Source of the DNA: Adiantum capillus-veneris
Lineage: Eukaryota; Streptophyta; Polypodiopsida; Polypodiales; Pteridaceae
Assembly (NCBI GenBank): GCA_014529385.2
Contig: CM043944.1
Location: 179,474,240-179,538,239, forward strand
Direction: 5' to 3'
DNA: 64,000 nucleotides
In this document: one piece after another, positions 23,853 through 35,117 of the stretch
Layout: the number at the start of each line of letters is the position of its first letter
Position numbering within the stretch: position 1 is the stretch's first letter
Notes under the pieces: generated by a model
Told to the model about the DNA's origin: nothing
The model's input: only the letters and a program-made list of their open reading frames with translations
Database searches by the model: none
Program-made: the position numbers and the translations under genes

Positions 23853-24036
23853 TTTAAGCATGTGCTTTTCTGAAAGCATACCGGTCCTACCAAAGTTTAC
23901 TAGAATTTTTTTAAAAAAATTGTCTAGAACCCGAACTTATTGACCACTCCTACCCTTTGTCCATCACACATTGGGTGTGCTCCCGTCTTCATCGCTCTGT
24001 CTTATTGGGCATAAGCCATAAGGAGTTCTAGAACAC

Positions 24037-24259
24037 TTGCACAAGAAGGATCAATTTTATTCTCGAACCACCATTTTTTTCCTTAGAGGGAGTGCTATCC
24101 TGTGGTGGATGTCTATAGCCACCAAGACACTCACTACAAGGACTTGGCAAGCTTTCAAGAAATTTTTTTCCCAAAGTTACATGCCTTCAGACATCTTCCT
24201 TTGGAGTGCATCTTCCTACAAAGTGGGGTATCGTGAAATGCTTGCCACAAAAATCCTAA
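24037..24259 (+). pseudogene. F gag remnant
   Basis: The frame encodes GSAILWWMSIATKTLTTRTW followed by QAFKKFFSQSYMPSD. This is the W-W ... T-W-x-x-F-x-x-x-F ... Y-x-P pattern of the retrotransposon gag core. The open frame is then cut by the copia insertion at 24,264. On the far side, 29,354 onward reads on with no clear frame. Gag would coat element RNA. It is short and decayed; family placement within Ty3/gypsy is likely but not certain. Confidence 0.6.
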
Positions 24260-24264
24260 CAAAT

Positions 24265-24493
24265 TATTGGAATTATGGTTGCAAGAAAACACAAACAGCT
24301 TGGAGAAGACGAAGGAAGCTCAAGGCACACAATAGAGAGTGTATTATACTTAGTGTGAAATGGAAAGATAGATAGCCCTAGAGTGATGGGCGTATATACA
24401 ATGCACGAGGGAAAAAACCTCCTAAAGAGGGTAAAAATTCCCTGGCGGTCGTAGTGTGTTCACACACATCACTACCACATGTATATGGTGACA
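24265..24493 (-). repeat. Copia 3' LTR
   Basis: On the minus strand it begins TGTCACCATATACATG and ends ...ATTCCAATA (CA terminus mutated to TA). The minus-strand purine run ccagggggatt directly precedes it as polypurine tract (about 24,494-24,504). Confidence 0.93.
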
Positions 24494-24519
24494 AATCCCC
24501 CTGGAGTGATGCGGTGAAC

Positions 24520-25391
24520 AAGAGCTGGCACATGAGTAAAGTGAAGTTCCATGACTTGAGGACATGATCAATCCACAAAGGGGAGTAAGCACAAATCTTT
24601 GCGGAAAGCCTCTCACTTCTCATGAGACAATGCCTTTGTGAAACGATCTGCAAGGTTTTTCTATGATGGCACATAAGCCAATTTGATCTCTCCTGCTGAG
24701 AGCCTCTCCCTGACACAGTGGTAATGCACCTCAATGTACTTTGTGAGAGCATGAAAAACTGGGTTCCTTGCAAGTGCCAATGTGCTTTGACTCTCAGTGT
24801 AGATAGTGTCTTGTCCAACACCCAAATCAACCATAAGGAGTCTGAGCCATACACACTGAACCGTAGTTGTGAAGACTGCCCTGTACTTAGCCTCACAACT
24901 CAAAGTGGCCACAATAAATTGCTTCTTGCTCAGCCATGATATACATGAACTGCCAAGCACGGAAAAAAAACCATTTTTGGACACTCGCTTGTCAAAACAA
25001 CCAGCCCAATCTGAGTCCGAAAAAGCATGTAAGTGGGCGGCAATGATCCCCCCTTGGGATAAAACAAGCCAAGATGTAAAGTGCCACTAAGGTAGCAGAA
25101 AATCCTCTTGATAGCCTGCCAATGCTTAGACCCTGGGCTATGCATAAATTTGCTAATGTATGAGACTACAAACTGAATATCTGGCCTTGTGTTGCATACA
25201 TAAATGAGGCATTGGTAAAGAGTGATATCAGTAGGATCACCAACATCATGAAGACTCAATTTCAAACATGTTTCCATGGGAGTGGCAATAGGTTTGCAAC
25301 CCTCAAGTCCAAACTTACATAGCAATGTCTCTATGTAACTTTTCTGACACAAGGCAATACCACCATCACACTGGTTAAATTGTATACCCAA
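24520..25391 (-). pseudogene. Copia RNase H domain
   Basis: On the minus strand it encodes GIQFNQCDGGIALCQKSYIE, ATPMETCLKLS, and YQCLIYVCNTRPDIQFVVSY with SKFMHSPGSKHWQAIKRIF, the connection region. It then continues with SSCISWLSKKQFIVATLSCE and AKYRAVFTTTVQCVWLR, the RNase H core around the E of the DEDD set. A frameshift near 24,950 separates the two parts. RNase H degrades the RNA strand of the hybrid during cDNA synthesis. Confidence 0.88.
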
Positions 25392-26117
25392 CTAATGATG
25401 CAGCAACCACAAATCTTTCATCTTGAAAGAAGCATTCAAATTAGCCTTAAATTTAGCAATATGTCTCTCATTTGGGCCAGTGATCAACAAATCATCTACG
25501 TAAAGAACCACAATGAGAAGTACATCACCCTCACACTTCACATATAATGTGCTTTTTTTTGGACTGTTACAAAAGCCTCGTTTGACCAAATGAGTGTCAG
25601 CTTTCTCATACCAACCACGAGGAGATTGATTCAACCCATACAAAGCCTTCTTACATCTACACACTTTGTCCTCTTGTCCTTTCTTGACAAAACCACGAGG
25701 CTGTGTTACGTAAATCTCCTCAAATATGTCACCATTCAAGAAAGTAGTAACAATGTTTGATTGATGTACATCCCAACCAAAATGAGCTACCAATGCACGT
25801 AGAAAAGGCACAATAGTCAAACGACAAGTGGGAACAAAAGTCTCTTCATAATCTATGCCTTTTTGTTGTGCATAACCCTTTGCAACAAGTCAAGCCTTAT
25901 GGTGATCGATCTCACCATCTAGCTTGCATTTTAAGTTGTAAATCCACTTTGTACTACCAATGGCCTTTTTGCTAGGAGGTAAATCACATAAATTCCATGT
26001 GTCATTTTCTATAAGTGCATCATATTCTGATTGCATGGTAGCCATCCAATTTTCTAAATTTTGTGCTTTATCAAAAGATAGAGGTTCCTCAACATCATGT
26101 AAGCTAGACTCAGCCAA
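25392..26117 (-). pseudogene. Copia reverse transcriptase
   Basis: The N-terminal part (26,117-25,890) encodes MQSEYDALIENDTWNLCDLP and STKWIYNLKCKLDGEI. The main part (25,820-25,392) encodes DVHQSNIVTTFLNGDIFEEI (normally DVKxAFLHG), YVTQPRGFV, CRCKKALYGLNQSPRGWY, and the catalytic box VLYVDDLLITGP. A stop and frameshift separate the two near 25,880. The catalytic YVDD remains, but the polyprotein is broken. Confidence 0.92.
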
Positions 26118-26499
26118 AGCATAACAATCTGATGACTAAGATGCATGGACAAAGCCTGAACGAGTACGACTATACAAAGGTGTGTCCAGTTACTGTCATG
26201 CAATGTATGCACCAGCCTTTTTGGCATACCTCTAGCCTGCTCATTTTCAGCCCTTTCCTCATCAAGTACATCATGTACATCTGCATCAGTAATACGCTGA
26301 TATATAACATTTTCGGAAACCCCCATAGGCTGTACATTTACCTCATTGGAATTTCCATTCAAACTTCCACCACTAAAAAGAGTCAACAAAGTATCATAAA
26401 TGTCTTGTGGGCTTACATTACTATCTCTAGTACATGACAGGAAGGGCTGAATAGAATCTTCCACAAACACTACATCCCGTGAAACCAAAATACGCTTTG

Positions 26500-27800
26500 T
26501 TTGCAGATGATACAACCTGTAACCTTTAACACTTTAACCAGCAAAAATACGTTTGATAGACTTATCATCCAATTTTCTTTGTTGTGTTTGTGGCACCAAA
26601 GCATACGCCAAATAGCCTAAAGCACGCATGTGCTCAATAGAAGGCTTTCTATCATGCCGTGCTTCATATGAGTAATAGAATACAAAGCTTTTGTAGGACA
26701 CCTATTAAGTACATAAGTGGCACACATGATGGCCTCAAGCCAAAAAGAATGCGGCAAAGCTTGACTTTTGACCATACATCCTACCATTTCCGTAAGTGAC
26801 CCATTTTTCTTCTCACTAAGACACATTTTGTTGAGGCGTATAAGGAATTTTACATTGGTGTTTTATCCTACGACTAGCCAAAAATGCATTAAATTCATGA
26901 GACATATACTCCCCCCCTCGATCACAATAGAGGGTGCCCATAGTACATTCCAAGACATTTTCAGCCATAGCCACAAATTATTTGAAGCACATAAAAACTT
27001 TGAACTAAGAGAGAATTCCCATGCATGCCTAGAGTAATCATCAATGAAAGCCACGAAGTACAGGTAATTGCCCAAGGATGAAGTTTGCATGGGCCCACAA
27101 ACATCACTATGCACAAGATGCAACCTGCATGTGGCCCTAACTGAACAACCCTTTGGAAATTTAGAATGCTATAATTTACCCAAAATACAGCCTTCACAAA
27201 CATGTTTGACAGGTGCTTCAAGAGGAGGCAAAGAAGCAACCATATCAAACTATTTACAAACGCAGCAAACGACAAAATTCAGATGTCCAAAACGTGCATG
27301 CCACAATTTTGCATCTGAAATAGCCCTTGAATTTGCAACTGCATTTGCAAAATCTAGTCCACACTTGTCATACAAAGTGAGCTTATACGGCCCATGGCAC
27401 AAAAGGCCAGATGCAACAATTTTATCACCAAAACTGGGATTCTGAATTGTACATCTGTCATCGACAAATTAGACTACAGGTCTAAGTCTAGCAAGTGCAG
27501 ATACAAACAAAAGATTCTTCTTGATCCCAGGTACATAAAGTGCATCAACAAGTGTAAAATAATTGCCATTTGCAGTAATAAGAACAATCTTTCCAACTCC
27601 CTGAACAGGATAAGAGGCATTTTTGGCACAAGTGACCGAATTCGCATGAGGGAGAGACTCAAGAGAGGTGAGCAATTCATGATGTGAGGTAATGTGCTTT
27701 GTAGCACCACTATTGAAATATCACACATGTGAATTTGCAACAACTGACATGCATGCATCATAGACAACAGGATTGTAAATGCACTTTGCACTATTCTGCA
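26500..27800 (-). pseudogene. Copia protease and integrase
   Basis: The protease active site reads YFNSGATKH near 27,715 on the minus strand. The family has W-Y-x-D-S-G-A; here W is a stop codon and the catalytic D is N, both explainable by single G to A changes. DALYVPGIKKNLLFVS follows, then the pre-integrase motif LWHARFGHLNF. The integrase core carries HLVHSDVCGPM, FVAFIDDYSR, DRGGEYM near 26,915 and LPHSFWLEAIMCATYVLNR. Several stops and frameshifts lie between these blocks. The protease could not cleave even if translated. Confidence 0.9.
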
Positions 27801-27904
27801 TCAACAGCAGCATCACAGTCTCCTTTCAGAAAAGACTCAACAATGGCTGTATTTGTAGTGGAACTAGCATTTACAGTGGAACAACCTCTTTCTTCTTAGC
27901 CTCT

Positions 27905-28740
27905 TTGGACTTCAACTTATGACTGCTTAATCAAGTAATCATTAACTTTACAATAATGGTAACACATCTTCTTTTTTCCCTTATCACCATAATTTCCCGA
28001 TGAAGTGTTGCCAACAGAAGCATTTGGAACAGAAGTTTTGCCACTCGCAACAAAACCATAAGAAGTTGCTGCATTGCTACTACCACCCTTTCTTTGAGAA
28101 GCAATAAAAGCCTGTTCAATTGCACGCTGTCTAGTCCTGTTTTTTTTGGAAAGTGACTCTTGCAACAACAATGTGCACAATGCATCGAACTTGAAAACTT
28201 CAGGATTTCCTTGGGTCATAAGTCTGCAAGTACTAGCAAAAGCTTGGTAAGAATATGGCAAGGCATCAAGAACAGCCTAGATTTCTGCACAAGGTAACTG
28301 TCTGAAATGACTCCACCTACAAAAATAAGTTGCTCATTGGTATCCTTGACACCAATGTATATATCATCTTCCTCATGCATAATGTTTGATTGTAGCTCTT
28401 TATGAAACAAAGCAATATTTTCCTCATTTCGGCTTGTATAAAGACCAGCCACAATATCCAAAGCTTGTTTTGTAGATTTTGCTGAACAAACATGAGGAGT
28501 AATGGTGCTCTTTACAAAAAACACAATCAACACATGAGCCTGTGCATCGTTTACATCCCAACAAGCTTGTTTTGTAGTAGGCAAAACAACTCTAACAACA
28601 TTCTTGCAGCGAGACCTGCAACATCCTCAATATCAACTACATCCTTAGAACCAAGACGTACATCAATTACCTCCATAACATTTCAGACGCCCTTGACAAA
28701 AGAACATGTTGCATCATGTAAGTCCACGTAGGGTAATTGT
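27905..28740 (-). pseudogene. Copia gag
   Basis: On the minus strand, 28,584-28,216 encodes ACWDVNDAQAHVLIVFFVKS and LYTSRNEENIALFHKELQSN, typical of the copia gag core. The region 28,261-27,917 encodes the C-terminal part with AIEQAFIASQRKGG and a damaged zinc knuckle starting CYHYCKVND. A frameshift joins the two. Gag packages the element RNA. Confidence 0.85.
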
Positions 28741-29114
28741 CCCTATCCAACTCGTCCTCAGCAGCAAACATCCTGAACACATCTATGTTGTTGTCAGCCA
28801 TGGAAAATGTCTGCACCTGATGTGAAAACTACCCAAAATGAGGAGAAACTGAGTGAGACTAGCATGTGCTATATAGAACAACCCACAATAGACTATATAG
28901 GACCTGTTATGTAGAAAACGGCACTGACAAAATGTTTTCACTAAGTGACAAAATTGCATGTGTAGGCCTGCTTGTAGTGGAACCGTAGGCCAAAATGAGC
29001 CCGAATCAAAAATTTTGTCGACCTATAAACGCCCTCCAGAGCTCATTGAAACCCAAGAAAGCGAGAAGGGGTGTGTTCGAGTTGCTGGCGGCTAAGCCGA
29101 AGAAGATGCAACTT

Positions 29115-29128
29115 GCTCTAATACCAAT
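29115..29128 (-). promoter_or_regulatory. Copia primer binding site (initiator tRNA-Met)
   Basis: On the minus strand attggtattagagc follows the 5' LTR end CCAACA. One base differs from the consensus tggtatcagagc. Confidence 0.85.
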
Positions 29129-29353
29129 TGTTGGAATTAGGGTTGCAAGAAAACACACAGATTGGAGAAGACAAAGGAAGCTTAAGGCACACAATAGAGA
29201 GTGTATTACTTAGTGTGCAATGGAGAGATAGATAGCCCTAGAGTGATGGGCGTATATACAATGCACGGGGGAAAAAACCTCCTAAAGAGAGAAAAAATGC
29301 CTCAGCAGTCCTAGTGTGTTTACACAGATCACTACCACATGTATATGGTAACA
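29129..29353 (-). repeat. Copia 5' LTR
   Basis: This 225 bp LTR matches 24,265-24,493 over its full length. It begins TGTTACCATATACATG and ends ATTCCAACA on the minus strand. Confidence 0.93.
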
Positions 29354-29358
29354 CAAAT

Positions 29359-30169
29359 TATGACTTGAAATTTTTCGAAATCTCTCACCAAGTGTCTCTT
29401 CTCAAACCGATAACCTTGGAGGTCTAGTGTGATTGCTATGTCTTGGGACTACCATCACCGCTATATGACAACTGTTTGTTGAGGCTTGTTTTGACTATTC
29501 AAGTGCTTGTGGACCATGTTGCGGTTAGCTATAACCTTATGGAAGAAATCTGACCCTAATTTTGGTGCAAGTTTCAAAATGGAAGCACAATTATCTTTTG
29601 AGTGTAATTGATGTCAAGAATGCGTTTTCAACAATTCTCTAAAATCTATTTGAGAACTTGTTTGGTGATTCTGCTTGGAATTTTTTTGGAATTACTCCGA
29701 GTGGAGTAGTGAGAAATGATGTTTGAGAATGCTTGCACATACTCATGGCCCTAGCCCCTTATGGTTATTTGCAAGGGGAGTATTGAATGTTTGAAAAGTG
29801 TTGTTTTTACATATGTTCCGGACCCTTGTGGTTCTTTACGGGGGGAGTATTAATAAGTATGAGTAGTGGCCTCTATATCTCATGGCTCAGACCTTTTTAG
29901 GTTATTTGCGGTAGGAGTAATGAGGGACTTATTGAACAGCTCATGACCCGGACCTAGATGGTTATTTGCGGGGGAGGGTTCATCAACAATTTTATGTTTC
30001 TATGTCTTGTAACATGCATAGGTGAGCATTTGTGCTGCATTATGATGTGCCAACCACTTAATATTCCTAATTGGGAAAGATTTCTTGGGTATGTAATTTT
30101 AGTGTATCAAGAGACATGTTAGAGATCAACACCGTCTGGGTGTGATGGCTAATTTTACTACATCAAAAT
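29359..30169 (+). other. F internal region, 3' part, with degenerate tandem repeats
   Basis: No convincing protein is present. From 29,743 to 29,985 four diverged units of about 65 bases recur. Each has a catg(g/a)c-type start, a cggaccctt(g/a)tgg-like middle and a ggttatttgcgggggag end. The purine-rich unit ends resemble polypurine tracts. Downstream to the second LTR nothing else is recognised. Confidence 0.6.
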
Positions 30170-30862
30170 ATCAAGAGATCCAATCTAGAATGAGACCAAG
30201 CTACTGAAGAAAGGATCCGACTTGCAGATCCCGATTGAGGGGCCTAAACCCTAGAAGAAGAAAAAACAGAATCGGCAAGAAAGAAGAAGCAACAAAAGAA
30301 GTTTTACCAACTTGCAAAGTCTTGCCGAGTGGCCTATTTTAAAGACAAGTTCCCACCAACTTACGCGACCCTGTTCGATGTGGCCTAGGGGACATAAATC
30401 CATTAAAATAAAGTGGGATCAACACACACTCAATCGTGTGGAGCATGATGATGTTCCAACAATATGGACGCTCTAGATTTCACACTGACATATTGACGTG
30501 AAAGTTGTACAGATTTCCGCAAAAACGCAATGGTAGCTTAGGACCATTGCTTTTAGAGTTTGCTTCTTATCATGTAACTGCTTTTGAGAGGCCAAGGGCC
30601 TTCAAATATGAGCCAAGGGATCATTCTATGGAACATGTGAAAAGGTGCAAAGGATGGAATACCGGCAATGTACAGAGTTCAAGCAATATAAAGAAATAAC
30701 AAAAGGGTGTTAGTGTTTGAGGCCACTGCTCTCTTGGGGTGGAACTCTGCCACTCCTTGTCTCGTGTTGTGCATCTCTTTCAATTCAATTATTATTTGAA
30801 GTGCTTAAATTTGTTCAGAATGCTCTTTTCCATTAGCACATGGTGCCCGTCCCTGTGTGACA
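30170..30862 (+). repeat. F 3' LTR
   Basis: This aligns with 23,143-23,839 from the CACTGAAG/TACTGAAG block to the end GTGTGACA. The first 20-30 bases are degenerate, so the start is approximate. It is flanked on the right by the TSD GCATG. Confidence 0.8.
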
Positions 30863-31578
30863 GCATGCTCTATTTCTAGAGAGATTCCACACAAACAACT
30901 TACTGTGTGTGATGTCCTTATCTCTACACAGTGAATTTTTCATGACTCTTTCCATGATTCTTACTTTGCAAGCTGACATACAGAGGTTTCATAGAGCTAT
31001 GCATACTGCAAGACATGACATGCAAATTTTCCTCTCATGCTTTGGTGTCTCATTCGATCTCAAAAGGGGATAAGAAAAACAAATATTTCCCTTCGATTTA
31101 GAGAGAAACTAGTTGGGTCTACAATGTGTGCAATCAAGGATTTTGCAGGGGTTGCACAAGAAGTTGGACCAGTGCCAACTGATGCTTTGTATTTCTATGA
31201 GCACTAGTTTGAAGGAGAGATAGTCAAGCTAAAGGTTTTACAAGCTAGAGGTCCAGTCTAGCACTTCAAGAGAAGGAGAGTGACTCTAGACATGTGTCTG
31301 TAATTGATGGCTCCTTTGCCCTTGGATGAGTTGCGAGATGATGTGCAAAGTTTTGCGCATTCCTCTTTTCTTTCCAAGAAAGAAGATTCTTCTTTTAGTT
31401 AATAAAACTGCCCAATGGACTACAAACTGTCCCTGCTAAAGAGGGCTATGTAAAAATGTAGGGAGACTCTCCCAATGAAAAGGTAAGATATATACAATGA
31501 TGGCCAAATTAGGATATGGGAGGAGGAAACAAACACATTGGTCTATGGTATTTCCATCTAGTCATGCCATGAACCATG
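30170..31578 (+). repeat. Inverted duplication, arm A
   Basis: The F LTR plus about 715 bases of downstream flank recur in reverse complement at 61,090-62,503. The flank includes a decayed gag-like frame (around 31,160-31,360: GPVRHFKRRRVTLDM after one correction, LMAPLPLDELRDDVQSF). Because the homology crosses the LTR and TSD into flank, this is a genomic duplication rather than two insertions. Confidence 0.88.
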
Positions 31579-31856
31579 CAATGGATGACTAGTCCATTTG
31601 GCGTTGAGAGCCTGAGGTTGCCGCAAGCATGTCTGCACATTAGTTCTATCATCTTCCATAGTAGAGTGACAAGCTCTACTTGGTGTTCGGCAGACGTCGT
31701 CTCCGCAAACTTGATCTAAGCATGCATACTACTTCATTTTTGTGCATAATGAAGAAATAAAGAGTCTTATAAGATAAAAATTTTGTTCATTTGTAACATT
31801 TGTACATTTGCTTACTCTTGGAAGTGTTGTAAGCATTGACAAGGTTTAGGTTATCC

Positions 31857-33088
31857 TTTAATTGTATGCCTTGCATCCATCTAGCATCTTCAAAAGGATA
31901 ATGTATTGTGGGATAGTATTACCGCCTCTTAGTACCTTGTCTTCATGTCGGAAAATGGACTCGGGTTGCAGTACCTCTTCTTGGTCCTCGATATCCGGTG
32001 TGTCTTCAATTGTTGGTTCTTGTGGTGGCTCTCCTTTGTAAGGCTCACCTGAAAAGCATTGTCTATGAGCCAATGGTTGGGCAACTTGAGTTGATAGGCC
32101 ATCTCATTGATTGGCCTAAGAATTTGAGGAAGGGACCATAGTACCTTTTTGCTAACTTAGCATAGTACTTTTGGTGTCCCATAGGATTCTTGCCCGTCAT
32201 GTGCCTTAATCGAGCCTTGGGAAATTTGAGTAAGACCCAATCATTTTCTTTAAAGGCTTGGGCTCTTCTGTGCTTGTCAGCAGCAGTCTTTTACCTTTGT
32301 TGTGAGATAGAGATAGCATCCTTAATCTTTTGGAAAGATTCTTGTAGGTCTTGGCTATACTCATATGCAGCGAAGATCTTCCCGTGCACCTTAAGTAGCA
32401 AGGGACTTTTTGACCTTCCCTCAATTACCTCAAAAGGTGCTTTTCCTGTGGAAGTATGTACAATGTTATTGTAGGCATACTCCACTAAGAGTAAGTACTT
32501 CTCCCATTGGGATCTTTTATCTACTTCCGTTACATAGGATTTTAGTAGATCGAGAATTGTGAGGTTAGCTATTTCACTTTGGCCATCCGTTTGCGGGTGA
32601 TAGGCCGAAGATAAGTTTAGCCTTGTTCCTAAATTATCAAAGTGACCCTTCTAGAAATTACTGGTCATTCTAGGAGCTCTATCTGACATTATGGACATTG
32701 TCAAGCGATGGTACTTGAAGATTTGTGAAATAAAGAGGGTTGCCATTTGATGGTCTTTGATAGTCTTTCTGACAAGTATAAAATGAGCTTGTTTGTTGAA
32801 CCTGTCTACTATCGTCCATATTCTTGTATTCCCATGGATATACTTAGGCAATCCAAAGATAAAATCCATGGATATGCTCTCCCATGGTGAATTAGGGATT
32901 GGAAAAGGTTGAAGCAATCCAAGATGCTTCCCTCTATCAAACTTTGTCTTTTGGCATACCACACATTTAGAAACATACTCTTGTATGTTTGATTTCATGA
33001 TAGGCCAATAGAAATATGTTTCAATCCCCTTTAGGGTAGACTGAATCCCTCTATGCCCTGCATAAGAAGGAGCATGAGATTCATACAT
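31857..33088 (-). pseudogene. G3 integrase with chromodomain-like tail
   Basis: From 33,088 the frame encodes HAPSYAGHRGIQSTLKGIET and SKCVVCQKTKFDRG (the H-H-C-C zinc domain). Next are the core motifs ISMDFIFGLP (first D) and IMSDRAPRM (second D; normally SDRDP), and YHPQTDGQSE carrying the catalytic E. YAYNNIVHTSTGKAPFEVIE, LLKFPKARLRHMTGKNPMGH and MAYQLKLPNHWLIDNAFQVS form the C-terminal domain. The last part (32,073-31,858) contains EEVLQPESIFRHEDKVLRGG followed by a Q-Y-I-x-L stretch, resembling the chromodomain of plant chromoviruses. At least three frame breaks are present. A chromodomain would steer integration into heterochromatin. Confidence 0.9.
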
Positions 33089-33890
33089 TACTTTCTCACG
33101 TAGTGAGCTAGTAACGCATAGTCTATTGCAATAGAGAAGATAACCATCTTGTAAAGTGGTCCCTCTTTCTTCCCTAGTGCAAGGGCTGAAATCACATCTC
33201 TAAAATTAGGATCAATAGCGTACTCATCTATCATAGAAGATAGATCATTGTGAGTTGCTATGGAAACCGCTTTCACTCTCGGCCATTTTGAGAGTGCATC
33301 GGCTACTTGATTATGCTTGCCAGCAATGTGAGCAATATGAAAATGAAATTGCAAAAGGAAATTTTCCCACCTCATTTGTTTGTCAGAGAGTTGGTCTGCA
33401 TCATGAAGTACTTAAAACTTTGGTGATCCGTTCGCAGAATCAAAGGAGTCCCCAATAAATAGTGCTTCCATGAGTCTAAGGCATGTAGAACTGCAAGGCA
33501 TTCCTTTTCATATATGCCTAGATCTTGCTCAATAGGATCGAGCCTTTAACTTTCATAGCCTATGGCGTGCCCTTCTTGAGGCAAAACAGATCCAAGGCAA
33601 TCACTACAAGCATCACATTGGACCTCAAATGGCTTTGAGAGATTCGGTAGTGTAAGCACATGTTGAGAGATAAGCTTTTCTTTCAAAAGCATTGTTCTCC
33701 TTGGAAGACCATGTGTACCTAACGTTTCTTTTTGTAGGGTCATTTAGTGGTCCTGCTATTAGTGAGAACTTCTCTATGAAGCCTCTATAGTATGTAGACA
33801 TACCTATAAAGCTCCTTAATTCATGAAGATTCCTTGGTTTATGCCATCCTTTTATTACCTCTAACTTTGATGGATTCATTTGGATGCCAT
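33089..33890 (-). pseudogene. G3 RT connection and RNase H
   Basis: The frame at 33,879-33,625 encodes MNPSKLEVIKGWHKPRNLHE and FIGMSTYYRGFIEKFS, the RT thumb and connection. The stretch 33,743-33,546 encodes LPNLSKPFEVQCDACSDCLG with SVLPQEGHAIGYES, the RNase H start. The part 33,375-33,088 encodes RWENFLLQFHFHIAHIAGKH and NQVADALSKWPRV, the RNase H end (NxVADALSR type). A frameshift and stops lie between. The order is normal for the family. Confidence 0.9.
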
Positions 33891-33989
33891 CTTGAGAGAT
33901 TATGTGACCTAAATACTGAATCTCTTGTAAGAAAAAATCACTTTTCTTTCTATTAACAAAAAGTTTTTTCTCTCTTAGAACTTGAAATA

Positions 33990-34560
33990 TTACCTGGAGG
34001 TGTGCTTGTGTTTGTCTAATGAATTAGAGTAGATGATGATATCATCAAAGAACATTGTAGTAAAGGTTTGGTAAGGCCTGAATAGCTTCTCCATCAAGCA
34101 GTTGAATGTGGCTGGTGCATCGGTCAAGCAAAAAGGCATGACAATGTATTTGTAAATACCAAACGTCGTTCGAAATGTGGTCTTTACAATGTCTTGATCA
34201 ATTATCCTTATTTGATGATAGCCACTTTTTAGGTCAATCCTACTGAAGTAGGTAGACCCTTGTAGATTATCAAATAGGTCTTCTACCCGTGTAACGGGAA
34301 ATCTATTCTTGATAATGATCCTATTTAGTGCTCTATAGTTGACACACATACGATATGTGCCATCTTTCTTTTTCACTAGTAGCACAGGAGAACAAAACGG
34401 AGATGAGCTAGGCCTAACCATGCACTTCTCAACTAACTCATGCACTTGCCGCATAATCTCCTCTTGTTGAGCTTGAGAAACTCTATAAGGAGGTTTGTTA
34501 GGTGGTGAACTTCTTGGAAGAAGTACAATTGCATGGTCATCATTGCCATGTTTAGGAGGT
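33990..34560 (-). pseudogene. G3 reverse transcriptase
   Basis: The open part (34,454-33,990) encodes SPFCSPVLLVKKKDGTYRMC, VNYRALNRIIIKNRFPV, YFSRIDLKSGYHQIRI and TTFRTTFGIYKYIVMPFCLT. DAPATFNCLM and the catalytic FFDDIIIYS follow (family YVDDI/FFDDI). The upstream start continues the PPYR and QxEIMRQVHELVEKCM region. The catalytic aspartates are intact over 154 codons. The polyprotein is closed on both sides by stops. Confidence 0.93.
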
Positions 34561-34631
34561 ATCTCACAAGGGATGTTGTCAATAAAGACATCTTAAAACC
34601 CCTTGAGAAAATTGGATAACTCTAATTCCTT

Positions 34632-35117
34632 TTAATTTTGTATATTTTCTTTTGCTAAAACACAAGGTTGTGTATGTACAATGGGTATAGTGTTACCCAT
34701 TTCCTTAGCATCTATATACATATCTTTTTCCCTGAACATAAAGGAGATTCTCCTTTCAGGGAATTTAACATTGGCAGCCATGCAATCAAACCATGGTGCC
34801 CCTAGGATTACATCCTCATGCTTGAGAGGAGAGATAAAGAAGTCCTCTTTGTCCACATAGCTTTGGACATGGAGCCTCATTTTCCCGATTAAGGGAGTGA
34901 CTGAAGCTTCTTGCCCCTTGAAAGTAATGTTTGCGGGTAGGACATCTCCCATCTTGTAGGCTTGTATGCCTAGCTTGGTGTCTAGCTCTATAGATGTAAA
35001 ATTGTGACTAGAACTAGGGTCAAAGAGAATAAAAGCATCATGTTCTCTTACCTTTCCCCAAGCATGGCATAGAGGAGATCCTTTGTGATGATTTTTCTCC
35101 TCTTGGATTTCGACCAA
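34632..35117 (-). pseudogene. G3 aspartic protease
   Basis: An open frame of 161 codons encodes ILFDPSSSHNFTSIELDTKL at the active site and DVILGAPWFDCMAANVKFPE at the second conserved block. The canonical glycine of the D-x-G triad is Ser here, as it is Gly in G2 (DPGST), so activity is doubtful. It sits between the gag zinc knuckle and RT. Confidence 0.85.

Larger units (their letters stand above)
24265..29353 (-). mobile_element. Complete Ty1/copia retrotransposon, inactive
   Basis: The element is 5,089 bp with LTRs of 229 and 225 bp and perfect TSDs CAAAT at 24,260-24,264 and 29,354-29,358. On the minus strand the order is 5' LTR, tRNA-Met primer site, gag, protease, integrase, RT, RNase H, polypurine tract, 3' LTR, the standard copia order. 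All coding regions carry stops or frameshifts. It sits antisense inside element F. Confidence 0.95.
23143..30862 (+). mobile_element. Element F: LTR retrotransposon remnant with nested copia element
   Basis: The first LTR starts TGTCACAAAC and the second ends GTGTGACA, with matching five-base duplications GCATG at 23,138-23,142 and 30,863-30,867. A tRNA-Met primer site follows the first LTR. The internal part holds a gag remnant, interrupted at 24,264 by a complete copia element, and then a noncoding stretch with short repeats. No pol is recognised. Additional F LTRs occur at 40,745-41,285, 41,289-41,457, 59,889-60,562 and 61,809-62,503. Confidence 0.82.

Noticed and set aside
26132-26437. 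Plus-strand frames across 24,700-28,731 inside the copia element
   Set aside because: They are antisense shadows of the minus-strand copia polyprotein, which shows clear conserved motifs.
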